Positions 1 through 12,372 of a stretch of DNA of 64,000 nt are shown one piece after another. The DNA is taken from the NCBI GenBank assembly GCA_028532985.1, contig JANCIK010000005.1, positions 2,796,501 to 2,860,500 on the forward strand. The letters are read 5' to 3'. A program made the position numbers and the translations under genes. Within the stretch, counting starts at the first letter, position 1, and each line of letters starts with the position of its first letter. The stretch is from Stropharia rugosoannulata (lineage: Eukaryota; Basidiomycota; Agaricomycetes; Agaricales; Strophariaceae). The notes under the pieces are model-generated. The model did not search any database. It had not been told where the DNA came from and saw nothing but the letters and a program-made list of their open reading frames with translations.

Positions 1-628
1 TAACGCTGTGGGATATGTGTTAGGCGGTCTGGATGAGGAACGAGCTGGATTCTCACAAAACGAGTAGGGGATCTGGGCAAATATCTTTTATCCTTTGGTA
101 TAGCAATTGGAGGTCGAAGCATGAATCCTCTGCCGTGACAGAAGAGGGTGCTGGGTGATTGGGGAGTGAGAGACAGAATGTTGAAGACTGCACGATGCAA
201 AGGCTAGGATGGAACTATGGTGGTGGTTCACTCGTAAGCTGGTTTTTAAATTACACGTTGCCTCGGCTCCTTCAAAACTTATACCTCCGCCTGCCGTCAT
301 GCCGCGACTTACGGTCGGCAGTATCCGTGGCGCCTTACTGTATTTCCAGGTCACTTCCAGGTACTTACTCATCTTAGCTCATCTTCGACCGAGAGGACCA
401 GGACGGCATTGATACACCGGGCGTGTTGCATGTCAAATAATAACCAGAAAGTGTTGAGATGTAAGTCGCGTTTTTCATATCCCCCAGCGCGCTGAGTTCA
501 AAATAGAATTATTTCTTGGCAGACGCACGTTCTCCGGAGGCCGACTCGGGACGAACTAGCCATAAGTTTACCTCGCAAATTTCACTACGCGACTATGCAT
601 TTGGTCATACCAGTAGTACTACCACAGT
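1..628. other. Left-edge intergenic stretch
   Basis: No gene could be supported here. Short open frames exist on both strands, but they lack clear starts, splice partners or recognisable motifs. The stretch lies downstream of the first F-box gene, which ends at 629 on the minus strand. Confidence 0.5.
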
Positions 629-2249
629 CTACAGCCCAGTTGTTGTGTCTCGCTCACTCGCAACCTGTCCCTCTATTGCAAATTGCCCGGGAGTACCGGG
701 CGGCCGTCCGAAAAAGGTCTCTATAGAGGGCATACATAAACAGAACCGGAGCATAAAACAGATGCTCAGTTCGTACCCGCCTCGCCGAATTGACAAGTCC
801 TTGAGTTTCCAGTGGTCGTAGCGTCTTGTTCTTAGCTTATCGCTGAACTCCTCGTCCTGATAAAATGTTAGCACAATGGACTGGCATCGAAAGTAACATC
901 TCGCACTCACCGACAAAGCAGCGGAAGATGGTGTTGAGCGTGCCAGCCCAAGTAATGAAATCTCAAGTTTCGTCAAGTTTGGGAGGCACTCGGCCATTTG
1001 ATCCCACAATTCGACGTCGAGCTGATGCATGTCGATACGGAGATCTCGCAAACGCGAGCATTGGGCCATACCTCCTACGATCATCATTGCTTCTGAATGC
1101 GTCCAATAAATGTCACGGATGTGAAGACGGCGCAGAAACCTCGATGCGCGGCGAACACTAGTATTAATCACCTGCACCCCAGTGTTCGCTCCGCTCGGGT
1201 ACAAGTCCAACGTCTCGACATTTGCAAACCACCGTTCATGGTCCAAGCATCGCAATAGCCACTCCCCAAGTTGCAGGTCAGTTTCATTGTTCGTAAAGAG
1301 ATCTGACATATTAAGCCTTAATTCCAGATGTTTCACGGTGTCTGATGTGCTGGAAATGAGCCTCTGAAGTCCAGAGGGATCAATTAATGCCACCCTCCTA
1401 GATGACATACGGATCGAGAGAGAATTCAGGCGAGGAAACGGATCTAAAGCTGCAAAAAATTGCGACAAGTCCAGAGATGAGGACCAATACCAGATCCCCA
1501 GGTTCTGCAGTTGGGAACTGAAACTATTGACGAAGCGCACAACAAATTCCGACATAATTATGTCTTGTTCTGCTGAATTCGCCGAAATATTGTCCTCAGC
1601 GAAGCCAATCTGTAGAACCTTCAATTTTGTGCTTAGGATTGGCTGCGACAGAATAACATCTTTATGACTGTCCAGGCAGCCTATGAGGACTAGCGTTTCC
1701 AAGTTTGCTCCAACATATGTCCACAGGGACCTGTACAAACTCGTGACGTCTGCGGACGGCGGTGAATTCCAGGAGTCCATGCTGAGTGCCGTGAGGTTGA
1801 TCATATGCGGTATGCATTGCATGAGCGCGGAACAGAAGTCGCTGAAAGACGACAGAGGATCATTTGGCTTCCATATGCACTGTTGGCCTCGGGCCGATAC
1901 TAAGGACGAAAGGGTGTGGATGGGTCGCAGCAGGAGGCCGGGCAAAGCTCGTGGGCGAGGTTCGACATTGAACAGACGAAGTACGAGCCTTCTCACCCTT
2001 GCAGCAATGAAGGGATCCCTGGTAGAAAGTTAAAACTTGACAACACTTGAACAAGCGGAGTGCATACAACAATCGTTTGAGAACGTGTGCAACCTTCAAC
2101 AAGTCTTTGTTTTCGACTGTAATGTCTGCCCAACGGTGGTCCATAGACACATGGAGTAACGTTCTATTGACCGCATAGACTTGACATAGATCCTTGCTCG
2201 GTAGGTGGTGTGCGATATGAATCCAAATTTCTGGGGGTAATTGAGACAT
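629..2249 (-). CDS. F-box/LRR-like protein, paralogue 1
   Basis: Three exons on the minus strand: 2249-2068, 1997-911 and 856-629, giving 498 aa. The ATG at 2249 opens an F-box-like N-terminus (MSQLPPEIWIHIAHHLP, then DHRW), the usual Skp1-binding module of SCF ubiquitin ligases. The rest is a leucine-rich helical region typical of fungal F-box proteins. Intron 1 (GTATGC..CAAG) is in phase 2. Intron 2 (54 bp, GTGAGT..TCAG) is in phase 0, has no stop and a length divisible by three, so retention would only add 18 residues. The same intron positions occur in the two paralogues, which supports the model. A role in substrate recognition for ubiquitination is inferred from the family; the target is unknown. 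Confidence 0.8.
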
Positions 2250-2645
2250 AATTTGCAACAGCAATGTTGAGGAACAAGAGGAACCCAGCAGATAGGATCA
2301 AGTGTGACTGCGGACCTGACGAAGTCAATGAATGTGATAGGACATTAAGCGAGAAAACGCCCACGGGGAGTCAAAACGAGTTGCGAAATGGTATGCGGTG
2401 TTCGAGGGTGCGAGTTTCGGAGCTAAATATAGACTTTATTTTGAAGCTAAAAATAAACTTGCCGAAACCACATCTCTCCAACATATGTACCTCTTTCGTT
2501 TCCATATAACTTTACATTAAATCTCCGAGTTGTACTGCATAAAATGGACCAACGGGTACGAGTCTTCTTCATAAATGTCCGAAAGGGGCCACGGCTGGCC
2601 GATGCAGTGGCTCCTTCTAAAGAGGCTGCTTTACTGGATGATAAC

Positions 2646-4224
2646 CTAACGTCCATCCCCTGAATACATCCTAGGAGCGTCGTGGAGCCGCCCAAAAAAG
2701 CTCTCTATTGAGGGAATACTTACACAGAGTCCGAGCATAAAGCGTGTGTCCATTTCGTACTCAGAGCCGTCGCGGTACCACATTAGTGACAGGTCGTTCA
2801 GTTTCCATTCGGCGTAGCGTCTTGTTCTCAACTCAGCGCTAAACTTCTCTGCCTGATAAAGAAATTAACATAGTTAGCGGGAATCATAAGAAGCCTACAA
2901 TGCTCACTGTCTCAAGTGCTCCAATCGAAAGTTTAAGTGTCTGCAAGTTGGGGAGACATTCCGCCATTCGATCCCACAACTCGATGTCGAGTTGGGAGAT
3001 GTTCATGGAAACATGTACCAGACGCGAGCACTGTACCATAGCATCTACTATTATCAAGGCCTCTGGATTTGTCCAATACCGATCACGAATGAAAAGGCAG
3101 CACAGAGTCCTCGATGAGCGATGGATGCTCGCAGTGGCAGCCCGCAAACCAACATCCGCTTTGCCTGGGTATAACTCCAGTTCCTCTACATTTGAGAGCC
3201 ATCTTTCATCCTTCAAGCACCGTATTAACCACTGCTCGAGTTTCATATCAGTGGCCCCGTTCCAAGGGTGGCCGAATGGGTTAAGCCTAAGCTTTAGATG
3301 CTTCACGGTGCCTGCTGTCCTGGAAATAAACTTCTGCAAACCAGATGGGTCAAGCAATGCCGTGTCAAACGGAATATAGACCATGAGAGAATGTAGCCGC
3401 GGAAACGAGCCACAAGCTACAAAAAAGGGCGATATATCAAGATGCCTCACTCGGAGGGTTATTGCTAGCTCCAGCAGATGCGAGCTGAGACCCTTGACGA
3501 AGGGCGTAAAAAGGCCGGCCAGTGCTGTGCGGTCCTCGTAGAAGTTGTGTGTACTAAAGAAACAGCTTGCGAACACGATATGCAGAGTCTTCAAGTTGCT
3601 TAGGGCTGGTTCCGACGAAACCACGTCCCCATAAGCTCTTGGAGGTCCTATGACAACCAATTTCTCCAACTTCTTTCCAAAAGCTCTCCAGAAGGACCTG
3701 TACACCCTGGAAATTTGGGGGCTTTCCGGGGTCATGTAAAAATTTATGGTGAGCTCCTTGACGTTAATCATGCGTGGTACCCGTCGAATAAGCACGGCAC
3801 AGAACTCTTTGAACGACGAAAGACGGGAGTATCGCTTCGTTTTACCTGGATGAGTTACCGAGACTACCATCGAGGTGAAGTTGCGGATGGGTCGCAGATT
3901 AAGCATATGCCAACTCGGTGAACTTGTTTCCAATTTGTGCAATCGAAATTCAAGCACTTTCACCCTTGAAGCAATGAATCGATCCCTGTCGAAGTTGTAA
4001 ACTAAAAATCGTAGCTAGACATCAATAAAGAGGGGTACATACGACAATCGCTTGAGAAGGTGTCCTGCTTCTTGCAAATCTCGGTTTTCAATTACAATTT
4101 GTCCCCAACGATGGTCCATAGACGAATGGAATAATGCTCTGTTGACTCCATACACTTGACGTAAATCTTTGCCCGGTAGCAGGTGTGCGATATGAGTCCA
4201 AATCTCTGGGGGTAGTTGAGGCAT
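2646..4224 (-). CDS. F-box/LRR-like protein, paralogue 2
   Basis: Three exons on the minus strand: 4224-4043, 3964-2908 and 2852-2646, giving 481 aa. It starts MPQLPPEIWTHIAHLLP and continues with the DHRWGQIVIEN segment, closely matching paralogue 1. The C-terminal exon carries RTRRYAEWKLNDLS and a PSIESFFGR motif, also shared. Intron 1 begins GTATGT, and exon 1 is 182 nt as in paralogue 1. It lies about 400 bp upstream of paralogue 1 on the same strand, so this is a tandem duplication that has diverged. F-box proteins usually serve as SCF adaptors; no substrate can be inferred. Confidence 0.8.
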
Positions 4225-4553
4225 AGACGAAGGTGTTGCTACTCAAGGCAGTGCGAAATTGAACTTGATGTATAAGTGGTCCTAAAAATAGACTTGCTAT
4301 GCAAAACCTTCAACAGATGCGCGCAGCGTTGACAAAACTGTCAACAAGCATGCAACGTTTGGTGTAATAAGTAAACATTATGTACAGTGCGAAAGACAAA
4401 TGTACTCCTTTGTAGTTTGTAGGCGGACGTTCCGGGAAAGCTAGTCACAGCAAAAAAAAAATAATGAACAATCTTCTAGGTCTCGTATAGATTTGGATTC
4501 AAGGGAAGTTGAATGAGAGCAGGGGTAAATAGCATATGGTGCAAGTTAGATTT

Positions 4554-6182
4554 TTACAAAATATAAACATACGGTTCACTCTTGACTGGTGTGCCAGTTT
4601 CATCGTTCGGGGGGTGGTCGTGGGCGTTCTTCATATGACGTTTTAATGCGTCGTCGCGTGTAAAGACCTTTTCGCAGGGGTGAAAATAGCATATGTAACT
4701 CGGTTTCTTGTGCAGCTTCGATTCCATATGGCGCTTTAAGTCTCCTTTAGAGCCGGCGTAGAAGTTGATGCATATGTCGCACTTGTACTCCTTGCGTTTG
4801 AACCCACTCTGGCCACCGTTGCCACCTTTGCGTGCGCGTATTACAGGCTTCGACGCGGCCGGGGTCGACGCGCTGCTATCAGTGGGTGTTTCGAGGCGCT
4901 TCCGCTTGGGCGCAGGTGGAGCAGTGACGGGAAGGGAGTCGCGCGTCCGGACTTGTCTCACCGGTCGTGATAATGCAATCGGCTTTGATTTTTCTGTTCT
5001 GCTGCGAGTGCTTATACTGGATGTTTCTTGCCTGCGCTGTTCTTCGTGTCTTTCTTGCCTGCGCTGTACTTCATGTCGTTCTTGTCTGCGCTGTGCTTCA
5101 AGTATTTCTTGTCTACGCTGAGCGTCGTGCGCTTCTTGTCTAAGCTGTGCTTCGTGCGCTTCTTGCTCAAGCTGTGCTTCGTGTCTTTCTTGCCTACGTT
5201 GAAGTCTTTCTTCTCTACGCTGGGCATCTTTACGCTGAGCCTCAACCTCCTGCCTATGCCGTGCCTCAAGTTCTTGCCTACGCTGCGCATTAATTTCTTG
5301 CCTACGCTGTGCATCGAGTTCCTGCCTCCGCCGTGCCTCAAGTTCTTGCCTACGCTGCGACTCCCGTGGACGGCGGATATCGTGTACTTCCTGATTGTGT
5401 TGAGAGCCATACAAATCACTATACCCAGAAGTTGAGAGGTTAGGGGGCGGAGCGACGGGTGGTGCACGAAGTATTCGGACCGATGACAGGGAGGGGTATA
5501 TATCGGAGGTATAACTGCAGTTGAAGTCTCGTTCACGTTCGCGTTTGAGTTCCTTTTTAAGCTCCCTTTCGCGTTCCCTCGACAAGCTGTCTTTCAAAGA
5601 TGTCTGGTCGTCGGACGGCTTGCTGTTCCGGATGTCGGAAACTACAGCACGCGGGCGATGGTCATCGTAATAGCTGGCATTGCTATCAGTCTCTGACCTT
5701 TAGGGGGGCATAAGGTTATGGACTACACAGTACAGAGATAATACATACGCGTCGTCGTCACTGTACCAGTTGAAAGACTTCAGAGCGCCAATCCCCATGT
5801 CGCGCCGCATCGCCAAGTCGTACCCAGACACCTCTGGGACGTACCTTCTATGTGGCTCTATGTCGTCGTCATCGTCTGCCAGTTCATCCACCTCTTCCTC
5901 ATCATCAGTTTCGCGTTCGTTGTTTTCGTATCTTGTGGCCGATTCAGGCAGCAGCTTGCCATTGGTGTACCAGCCGGTCCTCAAATACGAACGGTACGCG
6001 AATTCGTGGTTGGAAAGGTACGGTGGCCTGTAATCTATGGCATTCGAGTACCTGCATGTGGTATTTGGGCCACTCGGTTCGCCACTGCTCTCGGCCGGCC
6101 AAGTGGCACTGTTCGCGTCGGCGCGACTGGTGGCTTCGCTCGAGGCATTACGGGCCCTGTGGAGTGCAACGGCTTTGTGCAT
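4554..6182 (-). CDS. C2H2 zinc-finger protein with R/Q/E coiled coil
   Basis: Two exons on the minus strand: 6182-5749 and 5697-4554, giving 525 aa. The intron is 51 bp (GTATGT..AAAG, phase 2). The ATG at 6182 is the first in frame and has A at -3. The N-terminal part holds an acidic run (about residues 90-115, DDEEEVDELADDDDDIE). The centre has a long arginine/glutamine/glutamate coiled coil made of short RRQE-type repeats (DNA about 5030-5360). The C-terminus has two C2H2 fingers: C-x2-C-x12-H-x5-H, then C-x4-C-x12-H-x4-H. Likely a nuclear nucleic-acid-binding regulator; targets unknown. The repeat core reads as a coding minisatellite and may vary in length between strains. Confidence 0.8.
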
Positions 6183-7071
6183 TTTGAAGGAGCGTGTGGG
6201 GGCGACGACGGCCAAGAAAAGAAGGGGGCGCAAGGAGAATACGGAGAGGGAAGGAAACTGGTGAGGATTTGTGGCTCTGGTAAGGATCAACGGAGCGAAG
6301 GGTCAGAAAATCGTGCCACCGCGTGCCAGAGCGTGCCACTGCTCCTAATTTTGGGTTTCGTCACTCCACTCGTTGCTGTTCGGACATTCTGGCTGACTGC
6401 TTCCAGAATCCACATCACTTGTGCGCATTGACCGGTTACTCTCAGTGACCTTTCCGTGAGGTATTGGACTCTCTACACTTGTTCTGCAGACATATTGTCG
6501 CGTCCTAAAGGCTTTTTTGACACTCTTTGCCGACATGTTGATTGACATCAATCAGACAAATTTTCATCCAATTCAGTAACAACGGTGTATAAAAAGACAT
6601 TGCCGGTTGCCTGTGAATATGATGCCCAAAGTCCATGGTGTATCAGGTCGGACGCTTTGCCCGTTTAAGCAGGTGAGGGATGTTTTGATGTTTCTTATTA
6701 CGTCAGTTGTCACGTGTTTCGGTATTGTTGCTGCTCGCCGCTCTGCCAGAACTGGCTCCAGTGGTTCCTCTGCTTTAGGTCTTACCAGGTCCTGCCTTCT
6801 CTTGTTCGGACAGCTTCAAATTGAACCCAATGGGTCACTTAGACCACTCCTGACAGTCCCTCACACTCATTAAATTATTACTGCAATGGAAAAAGCCGTC
6901 AAGTTTGGCGTTTTACAGGTGCGCTCAACTACCTTGGTTGCCCAACCAACACTTCGTTGATTGAGCTTATTCTCGAAGGAACGCACCAATACCCTGCCCT
7001 TTTCTTCAGTCACCCAAGGCTTTCCCTCTTCTTTCTCCAGCCAGAATCTACGACACTTTCATGATACTGGC
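6183..7071. other. Intergenic region between divergent genes
   Basis: This is the shared upstream region of the minus-strand zinc-finger gene and the plus-strand gene starting at 7072. A 67-codon minus-strand frame starting at the ATG at 6548 has no supporting motif. Nothing else could be supported. Confidence 0.4.
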
Positions 7072-8667
7072 ATGTTCTCGTTAAAGCCCTCCACAATATC
7101 CGTTGCACCCGAACCTGCTTTATATAAAGTTCAGGAGGATACACCTTCGATCCTCCCCTTTATCGACCCGCCGGACATATTCCGGCCAGCTTCCAGTACT
7201 AGAAACTCCAAAGCACCCCGCATAAACCCTGAAGCAGCTAGGGCTGCACGTTATGCAAAGGCAGAGCAAGACCTTACGGAAACTCTGCAACGCTCTGTTG
7301 ACGACCAGCTATCCTCCAGAAACCTCCAGATCGGCGCGCTCCAGCAAGCAAAGTCTATGCTGAATGCCCAGATTACTGACGCCAAAGAACAAGTTCAACG
7401 ACTGCGCTCCTTGCTTGGCGATCACGAAGTGGAGCTTGAGGCTTACCGGTCTATGCAGCAGCAGCGATGGATGGAAGAGCGACGGCAGACCGCCGCAGAA
7501 GAACTGTCGACCACTTGAGGCAAGCACCTGGCAACACTCACATCGCAGCCGACGCCTATTCCTAAATTAACCATGCCTTCTAATGCAAAGCCAAAAGCTG
7601 CTCCGGACCTAGAACGGTTCTTCGACATGTCTCGACACAGGGTTCAAGTGAGGAACCGGTCCAGAAGACATGTTGTACCTGCAATGCTTTCTGGACAGGA
7701 AAAGAAGTGCGACGTACCTCGTATACATCACCACAGGCGTACTCTTTCTCTCAAACTCAAGGTGCCTGGACCACGGCATTTTTTCATGGCTGAAGTGCGT
7801 TCCAAAACCACAGCACTAGCGAAATCGGACCCTATGCCTCCTCCTTCCGCCAGCCCCCCGCCCTTACCGGTACTTTCTGCTCTCCCGCTCCCAGTCATCG
7901 CTGAAATACCTGAAGTCACTGTGCCGGCCTCCCCATCTGGCTCTGGGACTGCAACCATTTGGTATGCTACTCCCCGGACAAATGAAGAGATACTCTCCGA
8001 CCTTGTTGTCTCGATACCTGATTATTTCACCGATCTACTAGCAGGCCTCGAGTCTACGGCCTCCTCGGAACAAGTCATCGCAACTACCCTAAATCTCAAT
8101 CCAGCACGGCCACAATCACTTCCCACCCCAAACTCACGTATCCACCATTCATTAGACGACGGACCTCCTGCACTGCGCAAGTCGCGCTCACGTCGCCGGT
8201 TGAGCAACATGCTTGCTTTGCCCGACTCTCGTTTGTCCCGCAATTCGTCAAGCTCTCCCGAAGCCCTCACGCAGATTAACAAGCGTTTTAGCGCCCCACC
8301 GTCTACGAGCGTTGTGCTTCCACGTATGAGAGGAAGGCCACAGTCTCACGAGTCAGTTATATCCGAAGAAGACGAAAGTATGGATACGGTGTCTCAGTCC
8401 CTGGCAGGAGCCCCAACCCCAACGGGTCAGCGTCTGACACAGGGTGGCCGGATTTCCTTGTCTGCGAGCCACCTTCCCGACCTGATAAAGTCGACGCGCG
8501 AACAGGATGGGGAACAGGGGGAAGACCGGCGGGGTAGGCGGGAAAGCGGTATCGGCTCATCGTCTTCTCATGGCGCGATTGGAAGCGGGAACATGAAGCT
8601 TGTGCATCGCTTGAGACATCGAATATCAGTTTTGCGTGACAAGGTGGTTGGTGGAGGGAATGCCTAA
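7072..8667 (+). pseudogene. Coiled-coil plus Pro/Ser-rich protein, split by in-frame TGA
   Basis: Two long frames lie in the same reading phase, separated only by TGA at 7516-7518 and 18 sense codons before the next ATG at 7573. The first part (from ATG 7072) ends in a coiled coil rich in E, Q, R and L (about 7245-7510). The second part (7573-8667, 364 aa) is Pro/Ser/Arg-rich with a basic segment (KSRSRRRLSNML) and a basic C-terminus (KLVHRLRHRISVLRDKV). Read as one gene it would be 531 codons with one stop. It may be two genes, a disrupted allele, a readthrough product or a gene with an unseen intron. No phase-compatible consensus intron removing the TGA was found. Family not recognised. Confidence 0.5.
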
Positions 8668-9908
8668 GCGTATGTTCCACTGTGGATTTTTGTATGATGA
8701 CGCGGCTCACAGGTATGTTCTTGGTCTCGCCCATGCTCGTCGACATAAGCTCGACGAGCATCTTTTCACACAAGACTCTTTTTTTTTTTTGCTCCAATGG
8801 AAGTTTGGCTCATTTCTTTTGATACGTTACGTTTGTACTCCATCTTTCATGTCGTGCTGCTATTGTCATGCTTTCAATGCATCCTATTTTCTCGCGCATA
8901 TTTCTTGAACTTCGTCATTCTTTTTATCGTGCAATGGAATTAGGTTTTTCAGAAATATTGTCGTCCAAGTCACTCGTTTATTCCATTCCTTCATAGTTAT
9001 ACACAACATGGACATAGGACTTCAAATTTGTGTAATATAACACATTTAAGTGATGCTGAAGACCGTATTATCGGCATCTTGGGCGTAAAGGCCCGGAATC
9101 AAGTAGAGAAAAAACTGGTTTCTTTTGGTAGAATAGTGCTTACATACTTAAAATGACCGAGATATCGTTTTGTTTGAAAGTACATATTAATTTGAGCTCA
9201 TCATGAGAGATTGTGCAGAAAAGGCTTGTTATTACTTGGTGATTACTGCACGTCGGAGCCAGATATATAGAGCCTAAAGACTGGAGTAGAAAGACATTTC
9301 TACGCACATTAGCGACGCCCCAGGAAGTAGCTGCCAGTACGTTTTTTGTGCAGCCAGATACGCACGTCCTCCTGGTTTCCGAGGTAACTCAGTCGGAGTC
9401 AGGCGGCGGGTGGACGCCGCTTTGCGCGCGTTTCGCGCGCGCGTCGTTTCCACTCGCCGTTCGCCGCTTCCCACGGTTCGGCATTCCCATAACCCGCAAC
9501 TTCAAGAAACTCTTATCCATCAATTTTGGGTCTTTTCCTTAACATCGCGTGCCCTCCTTCCGAAATGTTACACACACAAAGTACTACTATGACACATAGG
9601 CTTGAGAGAAAATGTTGGTTAAACTAAGTTTGTAATTAAAGACATCCATTTCTAAGCATGCACAGGGATCAATGAGCAGATTAAGAGGAGGGAGGATGAG
9701 ATATTTGGACAAACAAAAAGTGACTCTACATTTTAATAAACAAAGATTCGAGGAACTGACAGTTTACCTGTACTAGTTCTTTTAGTTCACTTGAACGGAG
9801 ACTTAATAGAAGAAGAGAGCATAATGCTGCAGGAAAAATGTTGGTCCCATCTGGCAATATAACAGTGCCACCATTGTTGAACTTAACATTATCATACAAG
9901 GTAATGAA
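8668..9908. other. Intergenic region
   Basis: AT-rich, with no supported gene. A GC-only patch of inverted character (around 9415-9445, CGCGCG runs) stands out. The final part is probably the promoter of the small gene starting at 9909. Confidence 0.4.
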
Positions 9909-10232
9909 ATGGCGGTCGCCCTTTCCGCAGCAGATATCTCAACCGAGATGAAGAGAGAAAGAATGATTAAGCTTAAGAAAAAGACTGAGATGTACACCCA
10001 GCAGTTGAAAGCGCAACGACGAGAGTTTAATAGCCTGTATGCAATCCTCAGAGAATGCAAGGCAACTGTGTCAAGAATGCAAGAAAAGCTTGATGAAGGT
10101 ACTATACATTCGTTCCTGCCATTGTGTACTCACTAGCCCACTCGTTTATTTATTACAGTCGTAGTACAAAGACATCTTGATAATGGCTCCGTGGATCAAA
10201 TGACTATCGACGATACAGACGAAGACTCGTAG
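9909..10232 (+). CDS. Small coiled-coil protein, unknown
   Basis: Two exons, 9909-10098 and 10159-10232, give 87 aa; the intron is GTACTA..TTACAG, phase 1. The protein is basic and helical in the middle (EMKRERMIKLKKKTEM, then LKAQRREF), compatible with one short coiled coil. The tail is acidic (TIDDTDEDS). An upstream ATG at 9904 is out of frame. It sits about 380 bp before eIF3j on the same strand. Size and layout resemble small subunits of multi-protein complexes, but no specific family is recognised and no function is claimed. Confidence 0.6.
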
Positions 10233-10613
10233 ATGTACTGGTGTTGAAAAACAATTGAGGATTTAATTTTCACTTTATGTAGTGCTCTCAGATATATTAA
10301 TGTATAGTCGAAAAGATTCTGTGTCTAAATTTCCTCCTTTGCGCTCAACTGTATGGCACACGACCTTAACGAGTTGCAAGCCAGTGAACTCGGCGGATTA
10401 TTATTTAGAACTTGGAATAAATTGATGTGTCGGAGATTGCCGACGGGGCATAACCCTGTACCCGAACCGTTAGATCGCTTCTCAAAACTGATAACACACA
10501 TTCTTTTCTGGTCTGTGCCAATTTCCTCGTATTCTACTACTCTATGTAAGCCTACACCAATATTATTTGCACGTATACTAACATCTACTGTCTGAAGCTT
10601 AGTAGTGCTAAAC

Positions 10614-11652
10614 ATGTCCGACTGGGGTGAAGCCATTTGGTTATTCAAGGGTCTTGCGGGATCACTCTGACGCATAGATTTGTATGGTTTTAGAAGAATC
10701 AGGAAGCGAAGAATCCTCTTCTGTGGGAAGTAAACCGACTGCTCAAAAGGTTGCGCCACAGCCTGCGGTAAAGAAGCCAGTTGTGAAAAGCAAGTGGGAA
10801 GGAGAGGACGAGGAGGAATCCGAACCAGCGGTGAGTAATGAGAACTGTTTCGGAAAAATATTGAATGTATGTGCTGAGAAGCAATTCGAAGAGTGACTGG
10901 GAAGAATCCTCAGAAGAGGAGGAGGAAGAGGCAAAGCCTGCACCTGTTGCACCGCCAAAGAAAAAAGGCACTTTAAAAGCCAAGCTCGCGGAGAAGGAAG
11001 CGCAGAAGTCAAACAAACAGGACGACGATTCAGAAGAATATGACTCAGATGCTGTATTGGACCCTCGTGAAAAGGCTCGCCGGGATAAAGAGCGTGAATT
11101 GAAGGCAGATCTAAACAATGCAGCAGAGCTTTTGGGGGCTGCTGCTCTTGGTGGTGCGTTATTCTAGTCGTGGCGAAAGTACTCTGCTTATTCAGAGACC
11201 TTGATATATCAGGAACATCTAACAAAGAGCTTGATTCGCTAATTTCAGCTCAACCGCGCACGAAGGAAGACTTCATCAAACTCTCAGACCGAATTATCGA
11301 ATACATCATCAAGCGTCATGAGTCGAAACCGCTTTATCCTGCTTTCATCGAACATCACGCTCGTGCCTTAGCCCTGCCCCTTAAAGACGTCGAAGTTCGC
11401 AAAGTCGCCAGCGGCCTTACCACATTAGCGAACGAGAAACAAAAAGAGCAGAGAGATAAGGCCAGCGGAAAGAAAAAGGGTAAAGGCGCAACCAAACCTG
11501 CTCTAGGTGCTGCAAAGGTGACTTCCCGGTAAGTGAATATGTTTCGGCGCAAAGGCTATTGTTGACATACATTTACCCTTTACAGGCAAGATACATCTAT
11601 TTATGACGAAGCACTGGACGACTTCGGGAACGATGATGGCGACTTCATGTAA
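10614..11652 (+). CDS. HCR1: Translation initiation factor eIF3 subunit J
   Basis: Five exons (10614-10626, 10694-10830, 10892-11153, 11213-11528, 11586-11652) give 264 aa, the usual size for eIF3j. The first exon is only 13 nt and encodes MSDW plus one base. The N-terminus is acidic with SDWEES segments. The middle is Lys/Glu-rich (LKAKLAEKEAQKS, then DPREKARRDKERELKADL). The signature AAELLGAAALGGTSNKEL and LISAQPRTKEDFIKLSD follow. The C-terminus ends acidic (LDDFGNDDGDFM). eIF3j/Hcr1 is a loosely bound eIF3 subunit in the 40S decoding centre that aids start selection, termination and recycling in the cytoplasm. All splice phases agree. Confidence 0.93.
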
Positions 11653-12372
11653 ATTGTTCAAGATCTCCTCGGATTTGCACAGAGGAAAATATACTCCCTA
11701 CGTACAAGTTTTCCTTTGATATATGATTCCAGTGCGCACCAATTTAAACTCTCTGCTTTGCCAATCAAATAGGGAATATTTTAAAGAATTGGCTATAGCA
11801 TACGACTTTCGTCAGAGCATACATTTTAAATCAACCACCTGGTCCTGTGGCTAGTCCTGTGGCCGGAAAAGAATATACAGACCATGCGCCTATACACGTT
11901 TGTGTGTACAATGCATTTCTCTTATCTGATTTATCTCGCATCTAATCGCCATTTATCTTGCCGACGTCCCCACGTTGGCTACGCTCGTGAGAGAGATAAC
12001 ATATTTCCTTCAACTTGGATATATCCCATGATATTAGCTGCTCAACCCGCATGGTGTACTCGTTCGCGAATCATCGTTGAGCACTTTTTGCAGAGGTCTA
12101 TTCTACTAATAAATTATGGGGATGTTTTTAGATACATGCTTCATACTGATAGTTGTTCAGCCGAACGTCCGAGACAGGTTGTCCGATTGGCTTCAGAAAC
12201 GTTGGTTTTCGAAGGTCTTTACACCACATGGCGCACCCTTTTCCTAGCCCACGTTTATTATCAGCCACAGTGGTGAATCTGTACCTTTCAGAAAATAAAA
12301 AGGCCAAGGAATGGCGCACAGATAATCAAGCTCAAGTTCTGTCGCTCTGAGTCTAACAAAACATTTCCTGCG
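11653..12372. other. Intergenic and upstream region of acid phosphatase
   Basis: A 130-codon open frame (11884-12276, plus) has an ATG but no motif or coding-like composition and is treated as chance. An A-rich segment near 12293-12300 could serve as a TATA-like element for the downstream gene. Confidence 0.4.

Noticed and set aside
11884..12276. 130-codon plus-strand frame before the acid phosphatase
   Set aside because: No motif, odd composition (many Trp, Arg and Tyr), and its position in the promoter region suggest chance.
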